Shown here: positions 1 through 10,021 of the stretch, in pieces | Numbering within the stretch: position 1 is the first letter of the stretch | Layout: each line of letters opens with the position of its first letter | Source: Nonomuraea roseoviolacea subsp. carminata | GTDB taxonomy: Bacteria; Actinomycetota; Actinomycetes; Streptosporangiales; Streptosporangiaceae | Assembly (NCBI RefSeq): GCF_024172185.1 | Contig: NZ_JAMZEC010000001.1 | Location: 1,922,001 to 1,986,000 of the forward strand | Direction: 5' to 3' | Length of the DNA stretch: 64,000 nucleotides | Position numbers and translations under genes: made by a program | Notes under the pieces: model-generated | Database searches by the model: none | What the model was told of the DNA's origin: nothing | What the model saw: only the letters and a program-made list of their open reading frames with translations

Positions 1-642
1 GAGGGCGGGGAAGCCGGCCGCCGCCGCGACGGCGGCCGAGGCCAGGTTGTCGGGGGCGTGCATGTAGGTGGGCACCGCCCCCTCGTCGAGCACCCGGCGG
101 GCGGCCTGGGCGACGAGCGCGCGGGCCAGCCCGCGCCCGCGCGCCTCGGGAGCTGTCACGACCGCCAGCTCGTGACCGTACGGGTCATGCTTCTTGATCC
201 CCACGCCCGCCAGGTGCGCCCCCGTCTCCGGGTCCCGGGCGACCAGCACGTCCCCGCCGAAGGGCCGCAGCCACGCCGGCGTCCCAGGGTCCTCCGCCGC
301 CGTCCACTCCCCGGCCTCGGGCAGGGACGCCGGGGCGAGCGTCCACCGGTAGACGGCGGTGAACCACTCCCGCTCCGGATACCCCACCAGGGCCGGAACG
401 CGCGGACCCAGCGCGGCGAGGTCGGCCTCCTCGGCGTACAGGCGCGTCACCGGCCCGGCGTGCGCGGGCGGGACCGACAGGACACCTCCCTCGGGCGACG
501 CGATCCCCATGACCGGGTGGAGCCTGCCGTCCCAGCCGGGCCGCGTCCGCGCGGGTTCGCCGACGACGTCCAGCTCGGACGCGGGTGGCCAGGCGCCGAG
601 CCAGCGGGTCAGGTGCTCGGCGAGTCGTCCTCCGGGTGTCAT
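1..642 (-). CDS. GNAT family N-acetyltransferase, C-terminus beyond the window
   Basis: The reading frame starts at an ATG preceded by GGAGG about 7 bases upstream and stays open to the left edge, so at least 214 residues are present and the C-terminus is missing. The C-terminal part reads ELAVVTAPEARGRGLARALV, the acetyl-CoA pyrophosphate-binding loop of GNAT enzymes, followed by a helix and an ASAAVAAAAGF-type end typical of the fold. The N-terminal 120 residues are less conserved and may hold the acceptor-binding half. The acceptor cannot be predicted. The gene is divergent from the AhpD-like gene at 707. Confidence 0.8.
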   Translation of the reverse strand, partial: MTPGGRLAEHLTRWLGAWPPASELDVVGEPARTRPGWDGRLHPVMGIASPEGGVLSVPPAHAGPVTRLYAEEADLAALGPRVPALVGYPEREWFTAVYRWTLAPASLPEAGEWTAAEDPGTPAWLRPFGGDVLVARDPETGAHLAGVGIKKHDPYGHELAVVTAPEARGRGLARALVAQAARRVLDEGAVPTYMHAPDNLASAAVAAAAGFPAL

Positions 643-706
643 TCTCCAGCCTCCTCGATACGGTGCGGGGGTATAGTATCGCCACCCGAGACCGAGGAGT
701 GACCCC
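643..706. promoter_or_regulatory. Divergent promoter region
   Basis: This 64-bp gap separates two divergent genes. TATAGT at 672-677 fits a plus-strand -10 element, and its complement gives TACTAT for the minus strand. GAGGAG at 693-698 serves the plus-strand gene. No convincing -35 boxes are visible, so the exact promoters are inferred. Confidence 0.35.
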
Positions 707-1228
707 ATGAGACGTCTGACCCCACTAGCCCCGGCGGAGGCGCCCGGGAAGTCGCGCGAACTGCTGGACGACATCATCGAGAGGAGGGGCGGCGCCGGGG
801 AGATGATCTCCACGATGGCCCACTCCCCGGCCGTGCTCCAGGGCTATCTCGACCTGTCCCGGGCCATGCGCCGCTCGAAGCTGCCCCGCGCCCTCAGCGA
901 GAAGATCTCCCTCGCCGTCCAGGAGCGGATCGGCTGCGGCCTCTGCCTCGACGCCCACACGACGGCCGCGAAGGCGGCGGGACTGAGCGAGGCCGACATC
1001 GCCCTCGCCCGCCAGGGCACCTCGGCCGACCCGCGCGAGGCCGCGCTCATCGGCGTCGCCGTCCGCGTCCTCGCCGAGCCGTCCTCGATCACCGACGCGG
1101 ACGTCGCGGGCCTGCGCGAGCAGGGCTGGAGCGACCGGATCATCGCCGAGCTCCCCGGCCTGGTCGCCCTCAACCTGCTGACCGGCTCCTTCAACCTGCT
1201 GGCCGGCCTCGAACCCCACTATGAGTGA
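707..1228 (+). CDS. Carboxymuconolactone decarboxylase / AhpD-like protein
   Basis: The product has 173 residues and the all-helical AhpD fold. The redox motif is ERIGCGLCLDAHTTAAK, a CxxC followed three residues later by His, the arrangement used by AhpD-type alkylhydroperoxidases for thiol-dependent peroxide reduction. This motif makes a peroxidase-like role more likely than a true muconolactone decarboxylase. A good Shine-Dalgarno sequence (GAGGAG) precedes the ATG. It is a single gene, and the physiological reductant is not evident from the neighbours. Confidence 0.85.
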   Translation: MRRLTPLAPAEAPGKSRELLDDIIERRGGAGEMISTMAHSPAVLQGYLDLSRAMRRSKLPRALSEKISLAVQERIGCGLCLDAHTTAAKAAGLSEADIALARQGTSADPREAALIGVAVRVLAEPSSITDADVAGLREQGWSDRIIAELPGLVALNLLTGSFNLLAGLEPHYE

Positions 1229-1477
1229 TAGTAGTCACATCCGCACCGGGCGCGCGCCGATCCCGACAGACTCCACCAAAGGTAAAGGATTCTGCATAAA
1301 ACCCCAGTTCAGGGATGTTTCATGACAAAAGCCGACAAACCACCTCTTGCCGGGCCCTATACCCATCACTTACCTTGAGCGCCCCGAGGAGTACGGCCGG
1401 GAGAGACATCGGCCGGGCTCCTCACCACTGCCAAGACCGCGCCGCCCAGGCGGGATCCGATCCTGCCCGGGTTGGCG

Positions 1478-1621
1478 CGGCCGCCGAATCCGCGGTCATC
1501 GCGGAGCCGGGGACCCAATCCCCTTGGGGTGAATCGGAGCGCCGTCCACGGCGGCGTCCCGTAGGGCACTTCCACGCCCGAACCCGTCAGCTAACCCGGT
1601 AGGCGGCATGGAAGCAAGGAG
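1478..1621 (+). ncRNA. ydaO/yuaA-type c-di-AMP riboswitch
   Basis: The 405-bp gap 1229-1633 contains a recognisable ydaO aptamer. Seen in order: P1 strand CCGCC (1481-1485); the conserved block GGGGACCCAATCCCC near 1508; GGGGTGAATCG; then CCCGAACCCGTCAGCTAACC followed by the closing strand GGCGG at 1602-1606 and the GGAAGCAAGGA purine tail. These blocks match the class known to bind cyclic di-AMP and, in actinobacteria, to sit before secreted cell-wall hydrolases. It ends 12 bases before the start of the CHAP protein, so ligand binding most likely turns that gene off. The rest of the gap (1229-1477) shows no gene and presumably carries the promoter. Confidence 0.93.
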
Positions 1622-1633
1622 CAAACCCCCAGC

Positions 1634-2509
1634 ATGACCTCGCACGTCCCCTCTCGTGCTCGCACGTCCGCCGCCCTCCCCCGGCTCGCCCTCGGCGTGA
1701 CGATCGCCGCCGGCGTCGTCCTGTCCGGCCTCCCGGCCTCCGCCGACGACCCCCATTCCGCCGAGCGGACGGCCGCCTCCCGCGGCGCCACCGTCCCCGC
1801 CGCCCTGGACGACGTCCCCGCCAAGGCTGACGCCCCGGCCCAGGCTGACGCTCCGGCCCGGGCCGACGCCCCGCCCCAGGACGCCCCGGTCCCGAACAGC
1901 GCCCCGATCGAGAAGGTCGCGCCGATCCAGAACAGCGCTCCCGTCGAGAAGATCGCGCAGGCCGCCCCGCCCCAGGTGAACGCCACCGCCCCGAAGACCG
2001 CCCCGGCCCACAAGGCCCTGCTGACCGCCGACGCCCTGCTGAAGGTCGCCAAGTCCCAGATCGGCGTGAAGGAGAACCGGGCCGGCGGCGGCACCCGCTT
2101 CCACCGTTGGTACATGTCCTCGCCCCGCGCGGCCCAGACCGTGGCCCGCGACGGCGGCAGCATCCGCGCTTACCGCAACGCCCCCTGGTGCGCGATGTTC
2201 GTCTCGTGGGTCGGCGAGAAGGCCGGTCTGCAGGACAGCATGGGCGCGGACGCCTACACCGTCGCCTGGGCCAGGTGGTTCAAGAGGCACGAGCGGTGGG
2301 GCGGGAAGGCCGAGCGCGGCGCGGTCGTGTTCTTCTCGTGGAACGGCGGGCGCATCCGCAGCATCGACCACGTGGGCCTGGTCAAGAAGGACAACGGGAA
2401 CGGCACGATCACCACGATCGAGGGCAACACCGGCGACGGCCGCGTGGAACAGCGCGTCAGGCCCAAGTCGCAGGTCGTCGGCTACGGCTACCCCGAGTTC
2501 CAGGGCTGA
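1634..2509 (+). CDS. Secreted CHAP-domain peptidoglycan hydrolase
   Basis: The product has 291 residues. Residues 1-37 form a signal peptide with an Arg-containing n-region, a hydrophobic core and an SAxA-like cleavage site. Residues 40-130 are a low-complexity Ala/Pro/Asp linker with repeats of the type QADAPARADAP. The CHAP domain fills residues 140-291: catalytic Cys in APWCAMFVSWVG, His in IDHVGLV, and Asn in IEGNTGDG. CHAP enzymes are amidases or endopeptidases that cut peptidoglycan peptides. The upstream c-di-AMP riboswitch ties its expression to osmotic or cell-wall homeostasis, as for Rpf and NlpC/P60 genes elsewhere in actinobacteria. Confidence 0.9.
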   Translation: MTSHVPSRARTSAALPRLALGVTIAAGVVLSGLPASADDPHSAERTAASRGATVPAALDDVPAKADAPAQADAPARADAPPQDAPVPNSAPIEKVAPIQNSAPVEKIAQAAPPQVNATAPKTAPAHKALLTADALLKVAKSQIGVKENRAGGGTRFHRWYMSSPRAAQTVARDGGSIRAYRNAPWCAMFVSWVGEKAGLQDSMGADAYTVAWARWFKRHERWGGKAERGAVVFFSWNGGRIRSIDHVGLVKKDNGNGTITTIEGNTGDGRVEQRVRPKSQVVGYGYPEFQG

Positions 2510-2510
2510 C

Positions 2511-2545
2511 GCCGCGGAGGCGGAGGCTCTCCCCGCCTCCGCGGC
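2511..2545 (+). terminator. GC-rich hairpin after the CHAP gene
   Basis: A perfect 13-bp stem, GCCGCGGAGGCGG with its complement at 2533-2545, encloses a 9-base loop and begins one base after the stop codon. There is no U-tract, as is common in high-GC actinobacteria. Confidence 0.6.
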
Positions 2546-2734
2546 CTCCGGAGCCGCGGCCGCGGTGAACGCGCCGCGGCCCGCCCGCGTATCTCCACAC
2601 GCGGCCCGTACGAGCCGGCCACTACCGCGGCTAGTACGCCGTCGCGCCGGCACGCGCACGAACCGATAGATCAACCAGCCCAAATCCTCTGTACCCTTTC
2701 GCCTAAGCTTCGATATCTACGAGGAGGCGTCGTA

Positions 2735-3715
2735 GTGAGCATGCCGGCAGGGCTCGGGAAGATCGCGTTAGCGGCGGCGCTGGCGGCGGCCGTCCTGGTC
2801 GTCACCCCCGGCGCCGCCGTCGCCGAACCGTCGCCGGCGAAGGTCCGGGCGAGGCTCCAGAAGCTCAACGAACGCGCCGACCAGATGGTCGAGCGGTACA
2901 ACCAGGCCACCGAGGCGTACAAGCGGGCCAAGAAGCGGCACGACGGCCTCGACGCCGAGCTCACCCGCAAGAACGCCCAGGCCACGGAGCTGCGCGAGGA
3001 CCTCATGGCCGCGGCGGTCGGCGACTACCGCTCGGGCCCGCTGCCCGGCTGGGTCGGGGTCGTCGCCGACGGCGACCCGCGAGCCGTGCTGGGCGGCCTG
3101 GCCACCCTCGACCGGATCGCCGAGACCAGGGCGGCGAGGCTGCGGGCCTTCCAGGCGGCGACCAAGGACTTACGCGACCGGTACGGCGAGGCCCGCCGCG
3201 TCCTGGCCGAGACCGAGACGGCCCGTGACAGGGTGCGCGGCGAGAGGGCGAAGGTGGAGAAGCTGATCGCCGAGCAGACGAGGCTGCTGCGCCGGATCGG
3301 CGCCTTCAGGAGCGGAGACCCCAGGAGCACCGGCATGACGTACTCCGGACCCGCCTCGGGCAACGCCCGCGTGGCGCTGCAGTTCGCCTTCGCCCAGATC
3401 GGCAAGCCCTACCGGTTCGGGGGCACGGGGCCGGGCTCGTACGACTGCTCCGGCCTGACCCAGGCGGCCTGGCGCGCCGCCGGCGTCTCGCTGCCCCGCA
3501 CGACCTGGACGCAGTGGAGCTGGGGCGCCGCCCGCCGCGTCCCCCTGAACGCCCTGCAGCCCGGCGACCTGGTCTTCAGCAAGGGGCTGGGGCACATGGG
3601 CATGTACGCGGGCGACGGGAAGATGGTCCACGCGCCGCAGACCGGCGACGTCATCAAGATCAGCGAGCTGGACGGCTACTGGCGCGGCCGCCTCGTCGGC
3701 GCCATCCGCCCGTAA
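2735..3715 (+). CDS. RipA-like NlpC/P60 endopeptidase with N-terminal coiled coil
   Basis: The product has 326 residues. The GTG start is chosen because GAGGAGG (2721-2727) lies 7 bases upstream; an in-frame ATG at 2741 is too far. A signal peptide (to about residue 32) is followed by a long charged coiled coil (about 35-185), as in RipA/PcsB-type septal hydrolases, where the coil controls the catalytic domain. The NlpC/P60 domain (about 210-326) has the Cys in YDCSGLTQAAW, the first His in GHMGMYAGDG and the second polar residue near MVHAPQTGD. It should cleave the D-Glu to diamino-acid bond of stem peptides, probably during daughter-cell separation or sporulation. Confidence 0.9.
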   Translation: MSMPAGLGKIALAAALAAAVLVVTPGAAVAEPSPAKVRARLQKLNERADQMVERYNQATEAYKRAKKRHDGLDAELTRKNAQATELREDLMAAAVGDYRSGPLPGWVGVVADGDPRAVLGGLATLDRIAETRAARLRAFQAATKDLRDRYGEARRVLAETETARDRVRGERAKVEKLIAEQTRLLRRIGAFRSGDPRSTGMTYSGPASGNARVALQFAFAQIGKPYRFGGTGPGSYDCSGLTQAAWRAAGVSLPRTTWTQWSWGAARRVPLNALQPGDLVFSKGLGHMGMYAGDGKMVHAPQTGDVIKISELDGYWRGRLVGAIRP

Positions 3716-3821
3716 GACCATAAGTCCTCCTTAGGGAAGCCGTAAGCGCGGTCCCGCAGGCTGGAGACATCCAGACCACAGCAGGGGCGGCGGACCGCCC
3801 CTCTCCCTGAGGAGCACCACC

Positions 3822-4379
3822 ATGCGGAAGATCATCGCCAGCCTGTTCATCTCGCTCGACGGCGTCGTGGAGGAGCCGGCCGCGTGGCACCTGCCCTACT
3901 TCAGCGACGAGATGGGCGCCGCCGTGATGGACAGCCTGGCCACCGCCGACACGCTGCTGCTGGGACGCGAGACCTACGACAGCTTCGCCGGGGCCTGGCC
4001 GGAGCGGGAGGCGGCGGGCGGCGAGGACGCCGGACTGGGCAAGGCCCTCGGCGACGCGCGGAAGATCGTCGTGTCTCGGCAGCCGCTGGAGTTCACCTGG
4101 CGCAACTCCGAACTGCTGCGGGGCGACCTCGCCGAGGCCGTGACCGCGCTGAAGAACGAGCCGGGCGACACGCACATCGCCGTGAGCGGCTCGATCTCGG
4201 TCGTCCAGCAGTTGCTGGACGCGGGCCTGCTGGACGAGCTGCGCCTGCTGGTGCACCCGATCGCCGTGCGCAGGGGCCGGCGGCTGTTCGAGGACGGCGA
4301 GAACCCCATCCCGCTGACCCTGGTCTCGGCCGAGACCTTCGCCACGGGCGTGCAGCACCTCGTCTACCGGCCCGCCTGA
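3822..4379 (+). CDS. RibD C-terminal / dihydrofolate-reductase-like protein
   Basis: The product has 185 residues with the start of the RibD-C family (RKIIASLFISLDGVVEEP), an LLLGRETYDSFAG nucleotide-binding segment, and a DELRLLVHPIAVRRGRRLF stretch near the C-terminus that is characteristic of stand-alone YwjB/YyaP-like reductases. These bind NADPH, but their substrates are mostly unknown. It lacks the deaminase half of RibD, so a role in riboflavin synthesis is not supported. The Shine-Dalgarno sequence is GAGGAG before the ATG. The gene appears monocistronic. Confidence 0.87.
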   Translation: MRKIIASLFISLDGVVEEPAAWHLPYFSDEMGAAVMDSLATADTLLLGRETYDSFAGAWPEREAAGGEDAGLGKALGDARKIVVSRQPLEFTWRNSELLRGDLAEAVTALKNEPGDTHIAVSGSISVVQQLLDAGLLDELRLLVHPIAVRRGRRLFEDGENPIPLTLVSAETFATGVQHLVYRPA

Positions 4380-4456
4380 GTCGCTCCCACCCCCGTTGAC
4401 CTGCGCGGACGTAGGATGGCATAGGGCTTGACCGCGTGCTCCACCACGGGGGGATC

Positions 4457-4717
4457 ATGGAGAATCTCGGGGTCGGCGAGCTGCTCGCCATCGGGCTGGT
4501 CCTGTTCATGCTGTTCGGTTCGAAGAAGCTGCCCGACGTGGCCCGCTCCATCGGACGCTCGCTGCGCGCCTTCAAGGCCGAGGCCGCCAAGCCGGACGCG
4601 GAGGAGCCGGAGCCCGTGGAGGCGCCCTCGCCGGAGGAGCAGGCGCGGCTGCTGGAGGAGCGGGCCGCCCGCCTGCGGGCCGAGGCGGCCCGCGCCCGCC
4701 GCGACGACACCGGCTGA
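4457..4717 (+). CDS. tatA: TatA/TatE twin-arginine translocase subunit
   Basis: The product has 86 residues from an ATG preceded by a G-rich ribosome site; an in-frame ATG at 4436 would add seven poorly conserved residues. It has one N-terminal membrane helix ([17 protein letters not shown]), the hinge and signature [21 protein letters not shown], and a charged acidic/Arg-rich tail. This is the usual TatA architecture, which forms the pore for folded proteins. No tatB or tatC lies nearby, so it may be an additional paralogue. The tail is unusually rich in Glu and Ala but of normal length. Confidence 0.9.
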   Translation: MENLGVGELLAIGLVLFMLFGSKKLPDVARSIGRSLRAFKAEAAKPDAEEPEPVEAPSPEEQARLLEERAARLRAEAARARRDDTG

Positions 4718-4840
4718 CCGCCGCCCGGGCGCTGACCTCGCGAAACACCTGCCGACCACGGCCGGGTCCACGGCGCGCCGCTAAGCTTGCATCGTTCGTT
4801 CTCTTGTATTGTTCGTGTTTATGAAGGTAGGTTCGGCGGC

Positions 4841-7538
<2,698 letters not shown>

Positions 7539-7587
7539 TCACCGCCTGACGGCATCACCGCCTGACGGCTGAGAGCGCCGGACGCCG

Positions 7588-7630
7588 AGAGCGCCGGTCC
7601 GGGGGTTCGCCCCCGGACCGGCGCTCTTTT
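7588..7630 (+). terminator. Rho-independent terminator of furA-katG
   Basis: A long GC-rich stem (AGAGCGCCGGTCCGGGGG and its complement ending at 7627) with loop TTCG is followed by TTTT. This is a textbook intrinsic terminator. Confidence 0.9.
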
Positions 7631-7634
7631 CTGT

Positions 7635-7713
7635 TTGACATCCGGCTCCTCATGCTCCACATTCATGTGCGTCACACACCATTTGTGCGACGCACACAGT
7701 GTTGCGTCGCGCA
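7635..7713 (+). promoter_or_regulatory. Promoter with palindromic operator before the MFS gene
   Basis: TTGACA at 7635-7640 is a perfect -35 box; ACATTC at 7659-7664 with an 18-base spacer is a weaker -10. Downstream sits the 13-bp perfect palindrome TGTGCG-A-CGCACA at 7684-7696, flanked by a second GTGCGTC copy at 7667 and a TGCG-TCG-CGCA palindrome at 7703-7713. The layout suggests control by a TetR- or MarR-type repressor, yet no such gene is adjacent. Confidence 0.5.
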
Positions 7714-7736
7714 CGGACTTCAGGAAGGGGACCCCT

Positions 7737-9150
7737 GTGCCCTCCCCCGCCCGCGCCGCCCCCGCCGACGCGGCCCCCGCCCTCTCGCCGGCGAGGCGGC
7801 GCGCCGTCCTGGCCGTCGTCATCGCGGCGAGCGTCCTCGACCTCCTCGACTCCACGATCACCAACGTCGCGGCGCCGACCATCGCCGCCGACCTGCGCGG
7901 CGGCGACGCCCTGGTCCAGTGGCTGGGCGCCGGCTACGCCCTCGCGCTGGGCGTCCTGCTCGTGCCCGGCGGCCGACTCGGCGACAAGTACGGCCGCCGC
8001 CGCACCTTCCTGGCCGGCATCACCGGTTTCACCCTCGCCTCCATCGCCTGCGGCCTGGCCCCCGGCCCCGCCTCGCTCATCACGGCCCGGCTGATCCAGG
8101 GGGCCTTCGGCGCCCTGCTGATCCCCCAGGGGTTCGGCATCCTGAGCGCGGTCTTCCCGCACGACCGGCTCGGCACGGCCTTCATCGCCTTCCTGCCCGC
8201 CCTGGGCGGATCCGCCGTCTGCGGTCCCGTCCTGGCGGCCGGCCTGATCGAGGCCGACCTGTTCGGCCTCGGCTGGCGGGCGATGCGTCCTCGGCGGCGC
8301 GGTCGTCCTGGCCGCCGCCCGCCTGCTGCCGAAGGACCCCGGCGACGCCGCCGTCTCCCTCGACGGCCCCGGCGCCGCCCTGCTCGCCGCCGCCATGCTC
8401 GGCCTGCTCTACGGACTGATCGACGGCTCGGCCCACGGCTGGGGAGCCGCCCCGCTGCTGTGCATGGCCGCCGGCCTGGCCTTCTTCGCCCTGTTCGCCC
8501 GGCGTCAGCGCACGGCGGCGAACCCGCTCATCGAGCCGTCCCTGCTGCGCAACCGCGGGTTCACCTCCGGGCTCGTCCTCGGCGTCGCGTACTTCGCGGC
8601 GGTGTCGGGCCTGCTGTACGTGCTGTCGCTGTTCATGCAGAAGGGCCTGGGCTTCACGCCGGTGCGGGCGTCGCTGGGCCTGGCGCCGGTGGCGGCGGGC
8701 ATCGTCGTGGCCTCCGTCGCCTCCCACCGGCTCATCGCCCGCCTCGGCCGCCGCCTCGTCGCCGCCGGCCTCGTCGTCACCCTGGCCGGCATGGGCTGGC
8801 TGCTGGTGCTGGTCCTCGTCTCGGGCACCGCCACCGGCGGCTGGTCGCTCGTCGCGCCGGTGCTCGTCGTCGGCCTGGGCATGGGCACCTGCTCCGGAAC
8901 GGTCTACGTCATCACGGTCGGCGACATCGACCCCGCCGAGTCCGGCAGCGCCGCCGGCTCGCTCACCGCGGTCCAGCAGCTCGCCAACGCCGTCGGCGCC
9001 GCCGCCGTGACCACCGTCTACTTCGGCTCCCCGGCCGGCGGCCAGGCCGTCGCGGCCGCGCGCAGCCTCACCGCGGTGGCCGTCACCACCCTCGTCTGCT
9101 GCGCCCTGGTACGGCTCCTGCCCCGCGCCGCAGCCCCCCGCCACCACTGA
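7737..9150 (+). pseudogene. DHA2-type MFS exporter broken by a frameshift
   Basis: From a GTG (7737; AGGAAGGGG upstream) the frame encodes the first six membrane helices of an EmrB/QacA-like proton-driven drug exporter, including LDSTITNVAAPTIAADL and the motif GRLGDKYGRRR. After GWRAM (about 8283) the family-typical segment FLVNVP is missing, and the homologous sequence resumes in another frame as LGGAVVLAAARLLPKDP and runs on to 9150 with the remaining helices. A deletion of roughly 14 bases explains this. Apart from that point both halves look undamaged, so the inactivation is recent or is a sequence error. The substrate is unknown. Confidence 0.8.
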
Positions 9151-9204
9151 CGGCCCCGCCCCGGGCACGGATCCGACCAGGCAGAGGTACGGACCGGCCC
9201 CGGG

Positions 9205-9222
9205 TAAGGTGAACTCCGTTCG
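9205..9222 (+). promoter_or_regulatory. Predicted BioQ-type operator of the biotin operon
   Basis: TGAAC-TCC-GTTCG at 9210-9222 fits the TGAAC-N3-GTTAC-like operator recalled for the actinobacterial biotin repressor BioQ (TetR family). It overlaps a possible -10, TAAGGT at 9205-9210, so binding would block transcription of bioY and the genes behind it. The match comes from reading only and no bioQ gene is in the window. Confidence 0.5.
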
Positions 9223-9375
9223 GCGCGGCGGCACCGGCCCCGGCACCACGGCGGGATCGCGGCGCCGGGCTCGGCGACGGCTGGACCGCCACCCGCCCTC
9301 CGTCAGAGGAGAGCGGGAAATGTTGTGGGATCCCGCCATGTCTGACCGATGACGTCCTGATGTGAGATCTGCCTT

Positions 9376-10014
9376 ATGACACAAGACGAACAGGTGCCGT
9401 CCCCGCCCCAGGATTCAGGGGATCACCCGCCCCGCCGCCGGCTCGCCACCGGCGACCTGGCCCGCATCAGCGTCTTCGCCGCCCTGATCGCCGTGCTCGG
9501 GCTGCCCGGCGGCCTCAACCTCCTGGGCAACGCGGTGCCGATCACCCTGCAGACGTTCGGCGTCATGCTGGCGGGCGCCGTCCTGGGCGCCCGGCGGGGC
9601 GCTCTGGCGGTCGCCGTCCTCCTCGTGCTGGTCGCCGCGGGCCTGCCCCTGCTGGCCGGTGGGCGCGGCGGGCTCGGCGTGTTCACCGGCCCCTCCGCCG
9701 GGTTCCTGATCGGCTGGCTCCCGGGCGCCGCCCTGGTCGGCTGGATCGCCGGGAGCGGCGGCCGGACGCCCGGCATCGCGCGGCTCCTGGCGGCGTGCCT
9801 GGCCGGCGGCATCGGCGTGGTCTACCTCCTGGGCGTCCCGGTTCAGGCGGCCGTCACCGGCCTCCCGCTGGCCAAGGCCTGGGCGCTGAGCTCGATCTTC
9901 CTGCCGGGCGACCTGGCCAAGGCCGTGCTGGCGTCGATCGTGGCGCGCGGCGTGTTCCGGGCCTACCCGGCCGCGGGCGGCGACCGGGCGGCGGCGTCCC
10001 AGGGGAGGCGCTGA
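9376..10014 (+). CDS. bioY: BioY, substrate-binding membrane subunit of the biotin ECF transporter
   Basis: The product has 212 residues and six predicted membrane segments. The family signatures are ISVFAALIAVLGLPG, VPITLQTFGVMLAGAVLGARRG, the GGLGVFTGPSAGFLIGW loop and the C-terminal FLPGDLAKAVLAS. BioY captures biotin with high affinity in the cytoplasmic membrane. It leads a five-gene operon ending with the energising module BioM-BioN, so this is an ATP-driven system. The start has only a weak ribosome site (GTGAGATC); the hydrophilic N-terminus of about 28 residues is longer than usual. Confidence 0.93.
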   Translation: MTQDEQVPSPPQDSGDHPPRRRLATGDLARISVFAALIAVLGLPGGLNLLGNAVPITLQTFGVMLAGAVLGARRGALAVAVLLVLVAAGLPLLAGGRGGLGVFTGPSAGFLIGWLPGAALVGWIAGSGGRTPGIARLLAACLAGGIGVVYLLGVPVQAAVTGLPLAKAWALSSIFLPGDLAKAVLASIVARGVFRAYPAAGGDRAAASQGRR

Positions 10015-10021
10015 CCCCGAC

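Noticed and set aside
185..685. Minus-strand frame of 166 residues at the left end
   Set aside because: It is in a different frame from the GNAT gene that has the acetyl-CoA motif and a good ribosome site; its product is Arg/Ala/Gly-rich.
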